From positions 3,100 to 67,099 of the forward strand of contig OY288170.1 of NCBI GenBank assembly GCA_958439195.1: a stretch of DNA of 64,000 nt, in the 5' to 3' direction. Below are positions 17,372 through 26,200 of this stretch, in pieces. The position numbers and the translations under genes were made by a program. This DNA is from an uncultured Paracoccaceae bacterium. GTDB lineage: Bacteria > Pseudomonadota > Alphaproteobacteria > Rhodobacterales > Rhodobacteraceae. The notes beneath the pieces are model-generated. The model searched no databases and had not been told where the DNA came from. It saw only the letters and a list, made by a program, of their open reading frames with translations. Position 1 is the stretch's first letter, and each line of letters starts with the position of its first letter.

Positions 17372-18337
17372 ATGGCCGACAAGCAGGAATTCGAAGACCG
17401 CCTTCTTTCGCTGGGCCTTGCCCGCGTGTCAGAGGCCGCCGCCCTTGCCAGCGCACAACTGATCGGACGTGGCGATGAAAAGGCCGCCGATCAGGCCGCC
17501 GTCAACGCCATGCGCGACCAGTTGAACCTTCTCGACATCGCCGGGGTGGTGGTGATCGGTGAAGGCGAACGGGACGAAGCGCCGATGCTTTATATCGGCG
17601 AAAAGGTCGGCACCGGGAACGGCCCTGCCGTGGATATCGCGCTCGACCCACTGGAAGGCACCACGCTTACGGCCAAGGACATGCCCAACGCCCTGACCGT
17701 GATCGCAATGGCCCCGCGCGGCACGATGCTGCATGCCCCCGATGTCTATATGGAAAAGCTGGCCATCGGCCCCGGCTACAAACCCGGCACCGTCACCATG
17801 TCGATGTCCCCTGCCGAACGTGTGTCAGCCCTCGCCGCCGCCAAAGGCTGCTCGACCGAAGACATCACCGTCTGCGTGCTGGAACGCCCTCGGCATGAAG
17901 AAATGATCAAGGAAATCCGCTCCACCGGGGCATCCATCCGCCTGATCACCGATGGCGACGTCGCAGGCGTCATGCATTGCGCCGAACCCGAGGTGACGGG
18001 GATCGACATGTATATGGGATCAGGCGGCGCCCCCGAAGGCGTGCTGGCCGCCGCCGCGCTGAAATGCATGGGCGGGCATTTCTATGGCAAGCTGCTGTTC
18101 CGCAACGATGACGAACGCAGCCGCGCGCGCAAAGCCGGGATCACCAATTTCGACCGCGTCTACACGCGCGATGATCTGGTGCGCGGCGACGTGATCTTTG
18201 CCGCCACCGGTGTCACCAGCGGGTCGCTGCTGGCAGGGATCAAACGCGAACCGGGCTGGGTGACGACCGAAACCATCCTGATGCGGTCCAAGACCGGATC
18301 GGTTCGGCGGGTCACTTATCGCAGCCCCGTAAAGTGA
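17372..18337 (+). CDS. glpX: Class II fructose-1,6-bisphosphatase GlpX
   Basis: Dephosphorylates fructose 1,6-bisphosphate in gluconeogenesis (and possibly sedoheptulose bisphosphate). 321 residues. Metal- and substrate-site motifs are visible: VVIGEGERDEAPMLYIGE, DIALDPLEGTTLTAKDMPNALTVIA and LITDGDVAGVM followed by GSGGAPEGVLAAAALKCMGG. Length is normal for GlpX. The ATG has AGGAG about 10 bp upstream. Confidence 0.97.
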   Translation: MADKQEFEDRLLSLGLARVSEAAALASAQLIGRGDEKAADQAAVNAMRDQLNLLDIAGVVVIGEGERDEAPMLYIGEKVGTGNGPAVDIALDPLEGTTLTAKDMPNALTVIAMAPRGTMLHAPDVYMEKLAIGPGYKPGTVTMSMSPAERVSALAAAKGCSTEDITVCVLERPRHEEMIKEIRSTGASIRLITDGDVAGVMHCAEPEVTGIDMYMGSGGAPEGVLAAAALKCMGGHFYGKLLFRNDDERSRARKAGITNFDRVYTRDDLVRGDVIFAATGVTSGSLLAGIKREPGWVTTETILMRSKTGSVRRVTYRSPVK

Positions 18338-18347
18338 TCTGCCAGAT

Positions 18348-18367
18348 TACGTAAATTACGTATTTTT
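18348..18367 (+). terminator. Palindrome plus T-run after glpX, terminator or operator
   Basis: TACGTAA-A-TTACGTA is a perfect 15-bp palindrome starting 10 bp past the glpX stop and followed by TTTTT. As a hairpin it can form a 5-bp stem with loop AAATT, giving a weak intrinsic terminator. As DNA it is also a good dimeric protein-binding site in front of recJ. Confidence 0.5.
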
Positions 18368-18424
18368 GGCGTGAACAGGCGGCAGGGCTTGCAGCCCTGC
18401 CCGCCTTGCGGCACTAGATCGGGC

Positions 18425-20176
<1,752 letters not shown>

Positions 20177-20297
20177 CGCTGGCCCCCGCCTACACCGCAC
20201 CTGCCCACACCCACGCCCACGCAAAGCACCCCCCCGCCGCACATTTTCCCCCTTGCGAGTCACCCGCCCCACCATTAGACACCCCGCCATTGCCAGT

Positions 20298-20372
20298 GGC
20301 CCGTTCGTCTATCGGTTAGGACACCAGGTTTTCAACCTGGGAAGAGGGGTTCGACTCCCCTACGGGCTGCCA
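20298..20372 (+). tRNA. tRNA-Glu (anticodon TTC)
   Basis: 75 nt with encoded CCA. Acceptor GGCCCGT pairs with ACGGGCT (first pair G-U), discriminator G. The anticodon arm is CCAGG-TTTTCAA-CCTGG, giving anticodon TTC; the T arm is AGGGG-TTCGACT-CCCCT. Folded by hand. It lies between recJ and the aryl-CoA ligase gene; no attachment-site duplication was noticed nearby. Confidence 0.97.
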
Positions 20373-20513
20373 CCTCCCCTGAACCATTGCCGCACAAAAT
20401 TGTTCTCGCTCGGATCGCCGCTGTGGTGGTTTTCCCTGTTCCCTGTGCGGCATGCCCGCGACAGGCGCGCCCCGTCATGCCATGATCGCGCAACCATCTT
20501 GTGCGAGGCGCGA

Positions 20514-22142
20514 ATGACGGCTCTCCCCCTTGGTCCCAGCGGCCATAGCGACACCTTCACCCGCGACAACCTTCCCCCGGCCAGCCAATGGCCCGACCTG
20601 CGGCTGGATGGCTTCGACTATCCCGATTGGCTGAATGCCGCGGTGGAATTGACTGACCGGATGGTCGAACGCGGCTTTGGCGATCACACCGCGCTGATCG
20701 GCAATGGTCGGACGCGCACCTACAAGGAACTCACCGACTGGTCCAACCGCATCGCCCATGCGCTGGTCGCAGATTACGGCGTGAAACCCGGCAATCGGGT
20801 GCTGATCCGGTCGGCCAACAACCCCGCGATGGTGGCCTGCTGGCTGGCCGCCACCAAGGCGGGCGCGGTGGTGGTCAACACCATGCCGATGCTGCGGGCG
20901 GGGGAGCTGTCGGCCATCGTGAACAAGGCGGAAATCACCCACGCCCTTTGCGACACCCGCCTGATGCAAGACCTCGTCGCCTGCCAAAAGGGCAGCGCCC
21001 ACCTGCACACCGTCGTGGGCTTTGACGGCACCGCCAATCACGATGCCGAACTGGACCGGGTCGCCTTGCGCAAACCCGTCCGCTTCACCCCGCCGCCCAC
21101 GGGCCGCGATGACGTGGCGCTTCTGGGCTTCACCTCCGGCACGACCGGAGAGCCGAAGGCCACAATGCATTTCCACCGCGACCTGCTGATCATCGCGGAT
21201 GGCTATGCGCGCGAGGTGCTGGCCGTCACCCCCGACGACATCTTCATAGGCTCCCCACCCCTGGCCTTCACCTTCGGCTTGGGCGGGCTGGCCATCTTTC
21301 CCCTGCGCTTCGGCGCGGCGGCGGCGCTGCTGGAACAGGCCAGCCCGCCGAACATGATCGACATCATCACCGAACACCGTGCCACGATCTGCTTCACCGC
21401 CCCCACCGCCTATCGCGTCATGCTCAAGGCGATGGAAGATGGGGCCGACCTCTCCTCGCTCCGCGCCGCGGTCAGCGCGGGCGAAACCCTGCCCGCCCCG
21501 GTCTATGATGAATGGATCGCCCGCACGGGCAAACCCATGCTGGATGGCATTGGTGCCACCGAAATGCTGCACATCTTCCTGACCAACCGCTTCGATGACC
21601 ACCGGCCCGGCTGTACCGGCCGCCCTGTCACGGGCTATGAGGCGCGGATCGTCGGCCCCGACATGGCCGAACTCCCCCGCGGCGAGGTGGGCCGTTTGGC
21701 CGTGCGCGGCCCCACGGGGTGCCGCTACATGGCCGATCCCCGCCAGACCGCCTATGTCCAGGGCGGCTGGAACCTGACGGGCGACAGTTTCTGGCAGGAT
21801 GCCGACGGCCGCTTCCACTTTGCCGCCCGCTCCGATGACATGATCATCAGCGCCGGCTACAACATCGCGGGACCAGAGGTAGAGGCCGCACTGCTCTCCC
21901 ACCCCGCCGTTCATGAATGCGCCGTCGTCGCCGCCCCAGATGACGAACGCGGCCAGATCGTCGCCGCGCATGTGGTGCTGGCCCCCGGCGAAACGGGCGG
22001 CGCGCTGATGGTCAAACTGTTGCAGGACCACGTGAAAAAGGTGATCGCGCCCTACAAATACCCGCGCCGGGTTGTGTTCACCGACACCCTGCCGAAAACC
22101 CAGACCGGCAAGATCCAACGCTTTCGCCTGCGCGATCCGTGA
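20514..22142 (+). CDS. abmG: Aryl-CoA ligase, probably 2-aminobenzoate-CoA ligase
   Basis: Adenylate-forming ligase, 542 residues, that would activate an aromatic acid to its CoA thioester. Motifs: phosphate loop LLGFTSGTTGEPKATMHFHRD (about residue 205), ADP-binding YxxTE-like region DGIGATEMLHIF (about 345), hinge GRFHFAARSDDMIISAGYNI (about 430) and C-terminal catalytic Lys in PKTQTGKIQRFRLRD. It belongs to the benzoate-CoA ligase group. The 2-aminobenzoate substrate is inferred from the facing operon, which encodes 2-aminobenzoyl-CoA monooxygenase/reductase. The stop codon directly abuts the stop of the convergent RidA gene. An in-frame extension to 20160 runs through the tRNA and is rejected. 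Confidence 0.87.
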   Translation: MTALPLGPSGHSDTFTRDNLPPASQWPDLRLDGFDYPDWLNAAVELTDRMVERGFGDHTALIGNGRTRTYKELTDWSNRIAHALVADYGVKPGNRVLIRSANNPAMVACWLAATKAGAVVVNTMPMLRAGELSAIVNKAEITHALCDTRLMQDLVACQKGSAHLHTVVGFDGTANHDAELDRVALRKPVRFTPPPTGRDDVALLGFTSGTTGEPKATMHFHRDLLIIADGYAREVLAVTPDDIFIGSPPLAFTFGLGGLAIFPLRFGAAAALLEQASPPNMIDIITEHRATICFTAPTAYRVMLKAMEDGADLSSLRAAVSAGETLPAPVYDEWIARTGKPMLDGIGATEMLHIFLTNRFDDHRPGCTGRPVTGYEARIVGPDMAELPRGEVGRLAVRGPTGCRYMADPRQTAYVQGGWNLTGDSFWQDADGRFHFAARSDDMIISAGYNIAGPEVEAALLSHPAVHECAVVAAPDDERGQIVAAHVVLAPGETGGALMVKLLQDHVKKVIAPYKYPRRVVFTDTLPKTQTGKIQRFRLRDP

Positions 22143-22550
22143 TCAGCCGGGGATCACCGCCGTCGCCTCGATCTCCACCTTGGCGCGATCCTCGACCAGC
22201 GCCACCACCTGCACCAAGGCCATCGCCGGGTAATGCCGCCCGATCACCGCCTTGTAGGCACGACCCAACTCTTTCAGCGACCCCAGATATTCCTGTTTGT
22301 CGGTGACATACCATGTCAACCGCACCAGATGCTCCGGCCCCGCCCCGGCACAGGCCAGCACCTCGACGATGGACCGCAGCGCCTGTTCCACCTGCCCCAC
22401 GAAATCATCCGTCTCGAACTGCTGATCGGCGTTCCAGCCGATGATCCCCCCGGTGAACACCATCCGCCCAGTGGCGGCCACCCCGTTGGAATAGCCGATG
22501 GCCGGCTTCCAATGCGACGGGTGCAGGAATTGCAACGCAGTCTCGGTCAT
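22143..22550 (-). CDS. RidA/YjgF family protein, possible enamine/imine deaminase
   Basis: 135 residues with RidA-fold features: SNGVAATGRMVFTGGIIGWN, EQALRSIVEVLACAGAGPEHLVRLTWYVTD and HYPAMALVQVVALVEDRAKVEIEATAV. The Arg that binds the substrate carboxylate in canonical RidA (in the R-A-A-V/C motif) is not present as such; the equivalent region reads YPAMALVQV, so this is one of the divergent subfamilies. It is the last gene of the anthranilate operon and overlaps the thioesterase by 4 bp. The monooxygenase/reductase product carries an enamine, so hydrolysis of an amino intermediate with ammonia release is a plausible role, by inference. Confidence 0.85.
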   Translation of the reverse strand: MTETALQFLHPSHWKPAIGYSNGVAATGRMVFTGGIIGWNADQQFETDDFVGQVEQALRSIVEVLACAGAGPEHLVRLTWYVTDKQEYLGSLKELGRAYKAVIGRHYPAMALVQVVALVEDRAKVEIEATAVIPG

Positions 22551-22957
22551 GCCACCCCCTCCTGATGCGCGGCCAAAACCGCACGAATACGGTCAGGCCA
22601 GCGTGCAGGCCGCCCCTCGGGCGACATCCACACCAGCACCAGCCGCGCCGTCATCCGCTGCTGACCGCCGCTCGCCATCTCCAGCCGCAGGGTGACGGAA
22701 CTGCCGCCCACCCGCTCCACCACCAACAGCCAGTCCAGCACATCACCCAACCGCGACGGCGCACGAAAATCCGTCTCGACTCGCGCCGTAGGCACCGCGA
22801 TGCCATCTTCCATCATGGCATGATAGGAATAGCCCACCACCTCACGAAAGAAATTCTCGCAGACCGAATTGGTCATCTCGAAATAACGGGGGTAGAAAAC
22901 GATCCCCGCCGGATCGCAATGGTTAAACTCCACCCGGATCGTGCGCGCATAGCTCAT
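22547..22957 (-). CDS. Acyl-CoA thioesterase, 4-hydroxybenzoyl-CoA thioesterase (hotdog) family
   Basis: 136 residues; N-terminal VEFNHCDPAGIVFYPRYFEMTNSVCENFF contains the conserved catalytic Asp and the D-P/A-G-I-V-Y/F-P signature of 4HBT thioesterases. It would release CoA from stalled or dead-end aromatic thioesters. It overlaps both neighbours by 4 bp (ATGA), consistent with coupled translation in the anthranilate operon. Confidence 0.88.
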   Translation of the reverse strand: MSYARTIRVEFNHCDPAGIVFYPRYFEMTNSVCENFFREVVGYSYHAMMEDGIAVPTARVETDFRAPSRLGDVLDWLLVVERVGGSSVTLRLEMASGGQQRMTARLVLVWMSPEGRPARWPDRIRAVLAAHQEGVA

Positions 22958-24090
22958 CCCAGCACACTCCGCGCAATGACCACCCGCTGCACATCCGACG
23001 CGCCCTCATAAATCCGCAACGCCCGGATCTCGCGGTACAGGCTTTCCACCACCGATCCATGCCGCACGCCATCGCCGCCATGCAATTGCACCGCCATGTC
23101 GATCACCTCCTGCGCGGCCTCGGTGGCATACAGCTTGGCCATCGCCGCCTCACGCGTGACACGCGCCGCGCCATTGTCCTTGGCCCAGGCCGCCCGATAC
23201 ACCAGCAACGCCGCCGCATCGATCTTCAACGCCATATCGGCCAGATGCCCCTGCACCATCTGCAACTCGGCCAGCGCCTGCCCCTGAATCCGCCGCGCCT
23301 TGACGCGCGCCAACGCCTCATCCAGCGCCCGCCGCGCAAAGCCCAGCGCCGCCGCACCCACGGTGGACCGGAACACATCCAGCACCGACATGGCGATGCG
23401 AAAGCCCGCACCCTGATCGCCAACCAGTGCCGCCTCCGGCAACACCATCCCCGCCATCCGCAAGGTGGCCAGCGGATGCGGCGCGATCACCTCCAACCGT
23501 TCCACCACCTCAAGCCCCGGCGTATCGGCGGGCATCAGAAACGCTGACAACCCCTTCGCCCCCGGCGCCTCACCCGTCCGCGCAAAGACCACATAGACAT
23601 CGGCAATCCCGCCATTGGAAATCCAGGTCTTTTCGCCCTCGATCAACCAACCACCCTGCACCCGCGTGGCTGTGGTCGTCGTCGCCGCCACATCCGACCC
23701 CGACCCCGGCTCTGTCAGCGCAAAGCCCGCAATTGCCGCCCCGGTCCGCGTCCGCGCCAGCCACTCCTGCTGCATGGGCGTGCCAAACAGGCTCACCGCC
23801 CCCATCCCCAGCCCCTGCATCGCAAAGGCGAAATCCGCCAAACCGTCATGCCGCGCCAGCGTCTCGCGGATCAGGCACAGCGTGCGCACATCCAACCGCT
23901 CGCCCGCCGCAGCGCCGCTGTGCTGCAACCAGCCGCCATCCCCCAACATTGCCACCAGACCCCGACAGGCCGCATCCACATCGCCATGATCCACCGGCAG
24001 ATGCGCGCCACACCACGCCCCAAGCGCCGCGGCCAGATCACGGTGGCGCGCCTCAAAAAAGGGCCAGTCCAGAAAACTTGTATCGCTCAT
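22954..24090 (-). CDS. Acyl-CoA dehydrogenase of the anthranilate operon
   Basis: FAD-dependent dehydrogenase, 378 residues. It has FALTEPGSGSDVAATTTTATR (flavin/substrate site, about residue 125), WISNGGIADVYVVFART, and the C-terminal QLHGGDGVRHGSVVESLYREIRALRIYEGASDVQR, where the Glu in YEG is the likely catalytic base. I start it at the ATG at 24088-24090 (MSDTSFLDW); the ATG at 24111 would translate the end of the intergenic repeat (MNQDEGG). It would act in beta-oxidation-like processing of the ring-derived CoA ester. Confidence 0.92.
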   Translation of the reverse strand: MSDTSFLDWPFFEARHRDLAAALGAWCGAHLPVDHGDVDAACRGLVAMLGDGGWLQHSGAAAGERLDVRTLCLIRETLARHDGLADFAFAMQGLGMGAVSLFGTPMQQEWLARTRTGAAIAGFALTEPGSGSDVAATTTTATRVQGGWLIEGEKTWISNGGIADVYVVFARTGEAPGAKGLSAFLMPADTPGLEVVERLEVIAPHPLATLRMAGMVLPEAALVGDQGAGFRIAMSVLDVFRSTVGAAALGFARRALDEALARVKARRIQGQALAELQMVQGHLADMALKIDAAALLVYRAAWAKDNGAARVTREAAMAKLYATEAAQEVIDMAVQLHGGDGVRHGSVVESLYREIRALRIYEGASDVQRVVIARSVLG

Positions 24091-24093
24091 GCC

Positions 24094-24182
24094 GCCTTCA
24101 TCTTGGTTCAACTACCCTCAGGGGGTGAGGCGCGTCCGCGCCGAGGGGGCGGAACGCCCCCTGATTTTTCGCATGAAAAATC
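24094..24182 (-). repeat. Composite intergenic repeat (copy 3) inside the anthranilate operon
   Basis: Read on the minus strand: an 8-bp hairpin GATTTTTC-ATGC-GAAAAATC directly after the hydratase stop, then a GC-rich hairpin and spacer ending in ACCAAGATGAA. The segment 24094-24161 is nearly identical to the inverse of 4200-4264, including 24 consecutive identical bases. Here the CCAAGATGAA end lies only a few bases before the acyl-CoA dehydrogenase start and lacks its pairing arm, so the long stem-loop cannot form. Confidence 0.85.
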
Positions 24183-24183
24183 G

Positions 24184-24999
24184 TTAATCCCCGCCAAACA
24201 CCGGCATCTCCTTCGCCACAAAGGCGTGGTAGGCCCGCTCGAAATCGCGCGTCTGCATGCAAATGGCCTGTGCCTGCGCCTCGGCCTCGATCGCCTGCTC
24301 CAATCCCATGTTCCATTCCTGGTTCAACTGCGTCTTTGTCATCCCATGCGCAAAGGTCGGCCCCGCCGCCAGTTGCCGCGCCAAGGCCATCGCCGCCGCC
24401 TCCAACTCCTCCGCCGGATGCAAAGCGTTCCAGAACCCCCAGCGTTCACCTTCTTCGGCGCGCATCACCCGCCCGGTATAGAGCAGTTCCGCCGCCCGCC
24501 CCTGCCCCACGATCCGGGGCAGCATTGCACAGGCGCCCATGTCGCATCCCGCCAACCCCACGCGGGTGAACAGAAAGGCGCATTTCGCCGCCGGGGTCGC
24601 CAACCGCAGGTCCGACGCCATCGCCATGATCGCGCCCGCCCCCACGCAAACCCCATCCACCGCCGCGATGATGGGCTTGCCGCAGCCGATCATCGCCTTG
24701 ACCAGATCGCCGGTCATGCGGGTAAAGGCCAAAAGCTCCTTCATCTCCATGCCGACCAGCGGGCCGATGATGTCATGCACATCGCCGCCGGAACAGAAAT
24801 TCCCGCCATGCGATGCCAACACCACCACATCCACATCCGTCGCATAAACCAGCGCGCGAAAGGTATCGCGCAACTCGGCATAACTCTCGAATGTCAGCGG
24901 GTTCTTCCGCTCGGGCCGGTTCAGCCGCACCACGGCGACGCGGTCCACCACCTCCCACAGGAAATGCACGGGCCTCAGCCCCGCCATCGCCGCCATCAC
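24184..24999 (-). CDS. Enoyl-CoA hydratase family protein
   Basis: Crotonase-fold protein, 271 residues. Oxyanion-hole segments ASHGGNFCSGGDVHDIIGPL (about residues 62-80) and CGKPIIAAVDGVCVGAGAIMAMASDLRLAT (about 105-135) are clear. In the third conserved segment the usual Glu/Asp-containing LGL-PG-G reads FTRVGLAGCDMGACAMLP, so the catalytic acid arrangement differs from standard hydratase-1. It overlaps the MarR gene by 4 bp. Likely acts on a ring-derived CoA thioester. Confidence 0.9.
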   Translation of the reverse strand: MMAAMAGLRPVHFLWEVVDRVAVVRLNRPERKNPLTFESYAELRDTFRALVYATDVDVVVLASHGGNFCSGGDVHDIIGPLVGMEMKELLAFTRMTGDLVKAMIGCGKPIIAAVDGVCVGAGAIMAMASDLRLATPAAKCAFLFTRVGLAGCDMGACAMLPRIVGQGRAAELLYTGRVMRAEEGERWGFWNALHPAEELEAAAMALARQLAAGPTFAHGMTKTQLNQEWNMGLEQAIEAEAQAQAICMQTRDFERAYHAFVAKEMPVFGGD

Positions 25000-25460
25000 A
25001 CGCCCCCCATACGTTTCAGAATATCGGTCAGCGCATCCAGATCAGCCTCGGACAGGTTGGCAAAACGCCGCGACACCTCGGCTTCATGCCCGGCGGCCAA
25101 CACCTCGAACTGTGCCAGACCTTCGGGCGTCAGCGCCACAAACACCGTGCGCCGGTCCGTCTCCGACGGGGTCCGCCGCACCAGCCCATCCTTTTCCAGC
25201 CGGTCCACGACCGTGGTCGCGTTGCCGTTCGATACCAGCAGCATCCGGCTCAACTCGCTCATCGTCACACCGTCACGGCGCCGATACAGCGCCGCCATCA
25301 CGTCAAAGCGTGGCAGCGTCGTGTGATGTTGCAGCCGCAGGAATTCGCGCAGGTCGCTTTCCGCCACCCGCGTCACGCCCAACAGCCGGATCCACATCTT
25401 CAGCCGCCGTTTCGACAACGGGTCCGCCTTCGGTTGATGGTCAGATCTCGGTGCGTTCAT
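24996..25460 (-). CDS. MarR family transcriptional regulator of the anthranilate operon
   Basis: 154 residues with a winged-helix core: HTTLPRFDVMAALYRRRDGVTMSELSRMLLVSNGNATTVVDRLEKDGLVRRTPSETDRRTVFVALTPEG is the canonical MarR recognition helix and wing. The ATG at 25458-25460 overlaps the SDR stop by 4 bp; the longer reading to 25526 has an atypical leader. MarR proteins in aromatic CoA pathways usually repress until an aryl-CoA is bound. The palindrome at 28543-28560 is the obvious candidate operator. Confidence 0.92.
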   Translation of the reverse strand: MNAPRSDHQPKADPLSKRRLKMWIRLLGVTRVAESDLREFLRLQHHTTLPRFDVMAALYRRRDGVTMSELSRMLLVSNGNATTVVDRLEKDGLVRRTPSETDRRTVFVALTPEGLAQFEVLAAGHEAEVSRRFANLSEADLDALTDILKRMGGV

Positions 25461-26200
25461 GCCTCTCCCCCCGAAATCACGATGCCCTGCCCATTCACGC
25501 CCGCCGCCCCGTCGGACGCAAGCCAAAGTGCCGCCGATGTCACCTCATTGGGGCGATAGAGCCTGTTTTGCGGGCTGATCCCCTCCAGCGCCGCCCGTGC
25601 CTCGGCCAAGGTCCGCCCGGTCTTTTCCGCGATCACCTTGATGGAATGCTCGGTCATCTCGGTGTCCAGAAAGCCGGGGCAGATCGCGTTCACCGTCACC
25701 GGACCCCGCGCCACCTCCAGCGCCAGCGACCGCACGATCCCCATCACCCCATGCTTGGCCGCCGCATAGGGGGCCACCTTGGCATAGCCCTTCACCCCCG
25801 CCGTCGACGCCACCGCAATCAACCGACCCCAACCGTCAAACTGCCGCATCCCTTCCCGAAAGGTCAGGAACACCCCCGTCAGGTTCACCGCCAGCATCGC
25901 GTTCCACTGTTCCAGCGTTGTCCGCGCAAAGGGCGCGGAATCCGCCTGCCCCGCATTGGCGATGACCACATCCACCCGCCCCGCCTGCGCAAACAGCGCC
26001 TGAACCGATGCCTCGTCCGTCACATCGCAGGGCAGCGCGCGGATCGCCCCATGCTGCGCCGCCACCCCCTCCAGCGCGGCCACCCGCCGCCCGCAGATCA
26101 CCACTTCGGCGGCACCGGCACGGGCAAAGCCCAGCGCAAGGTCCGCCCCCGCACCCGACCCGCCCCCGGTAACCAGAACCCGCCGTCCCGTGATGCTCAT
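25457..26200 (-). CDS. SDR family dehydrogenase, probably 3-hydroxyacyl-CoA type
   Basis: Short-chain dehydrogenase/reductase, 247 residues. Cofactor motif VLVTGGGSGAGADLALGFARAG at the N terminus, NAG in VDVVIANAGQAD, and the catalytic YxxxK in VAPYAAAKHGVMGIVRSLA, with Ser in VASTAGVKG. The start MSITGRRVLVTGG at 26198-26200 overlaps the end of the monooxygenase/reductase gene by 4 bp. Substrate is inferred from the operon: a hydroxylated cyclic CoA ester of the anthranilate route. Confidence 0.9.
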   Translation of the reverse strand: MSITGRRVLVTGGGSGAGADLALGFARAGAAEVVICGRRVAALEGVAAQHGAIRALPCDVTDEASVQALFAQAGRVDVVIANAGQADSAPFARTTLEQWNAMLAVNLTGVFLTFREGMRQFDGWGRLIAVASTAGVKGYAKVAPYAAAKHGVMGIVRSLALEVARGPVTVNAICPGFLDTEMTEHSIKVIAEKTGRTLAEARAALEGISPQNRLYRPNEVTSAALWLASDGAAGVNGQGIVISGGEA

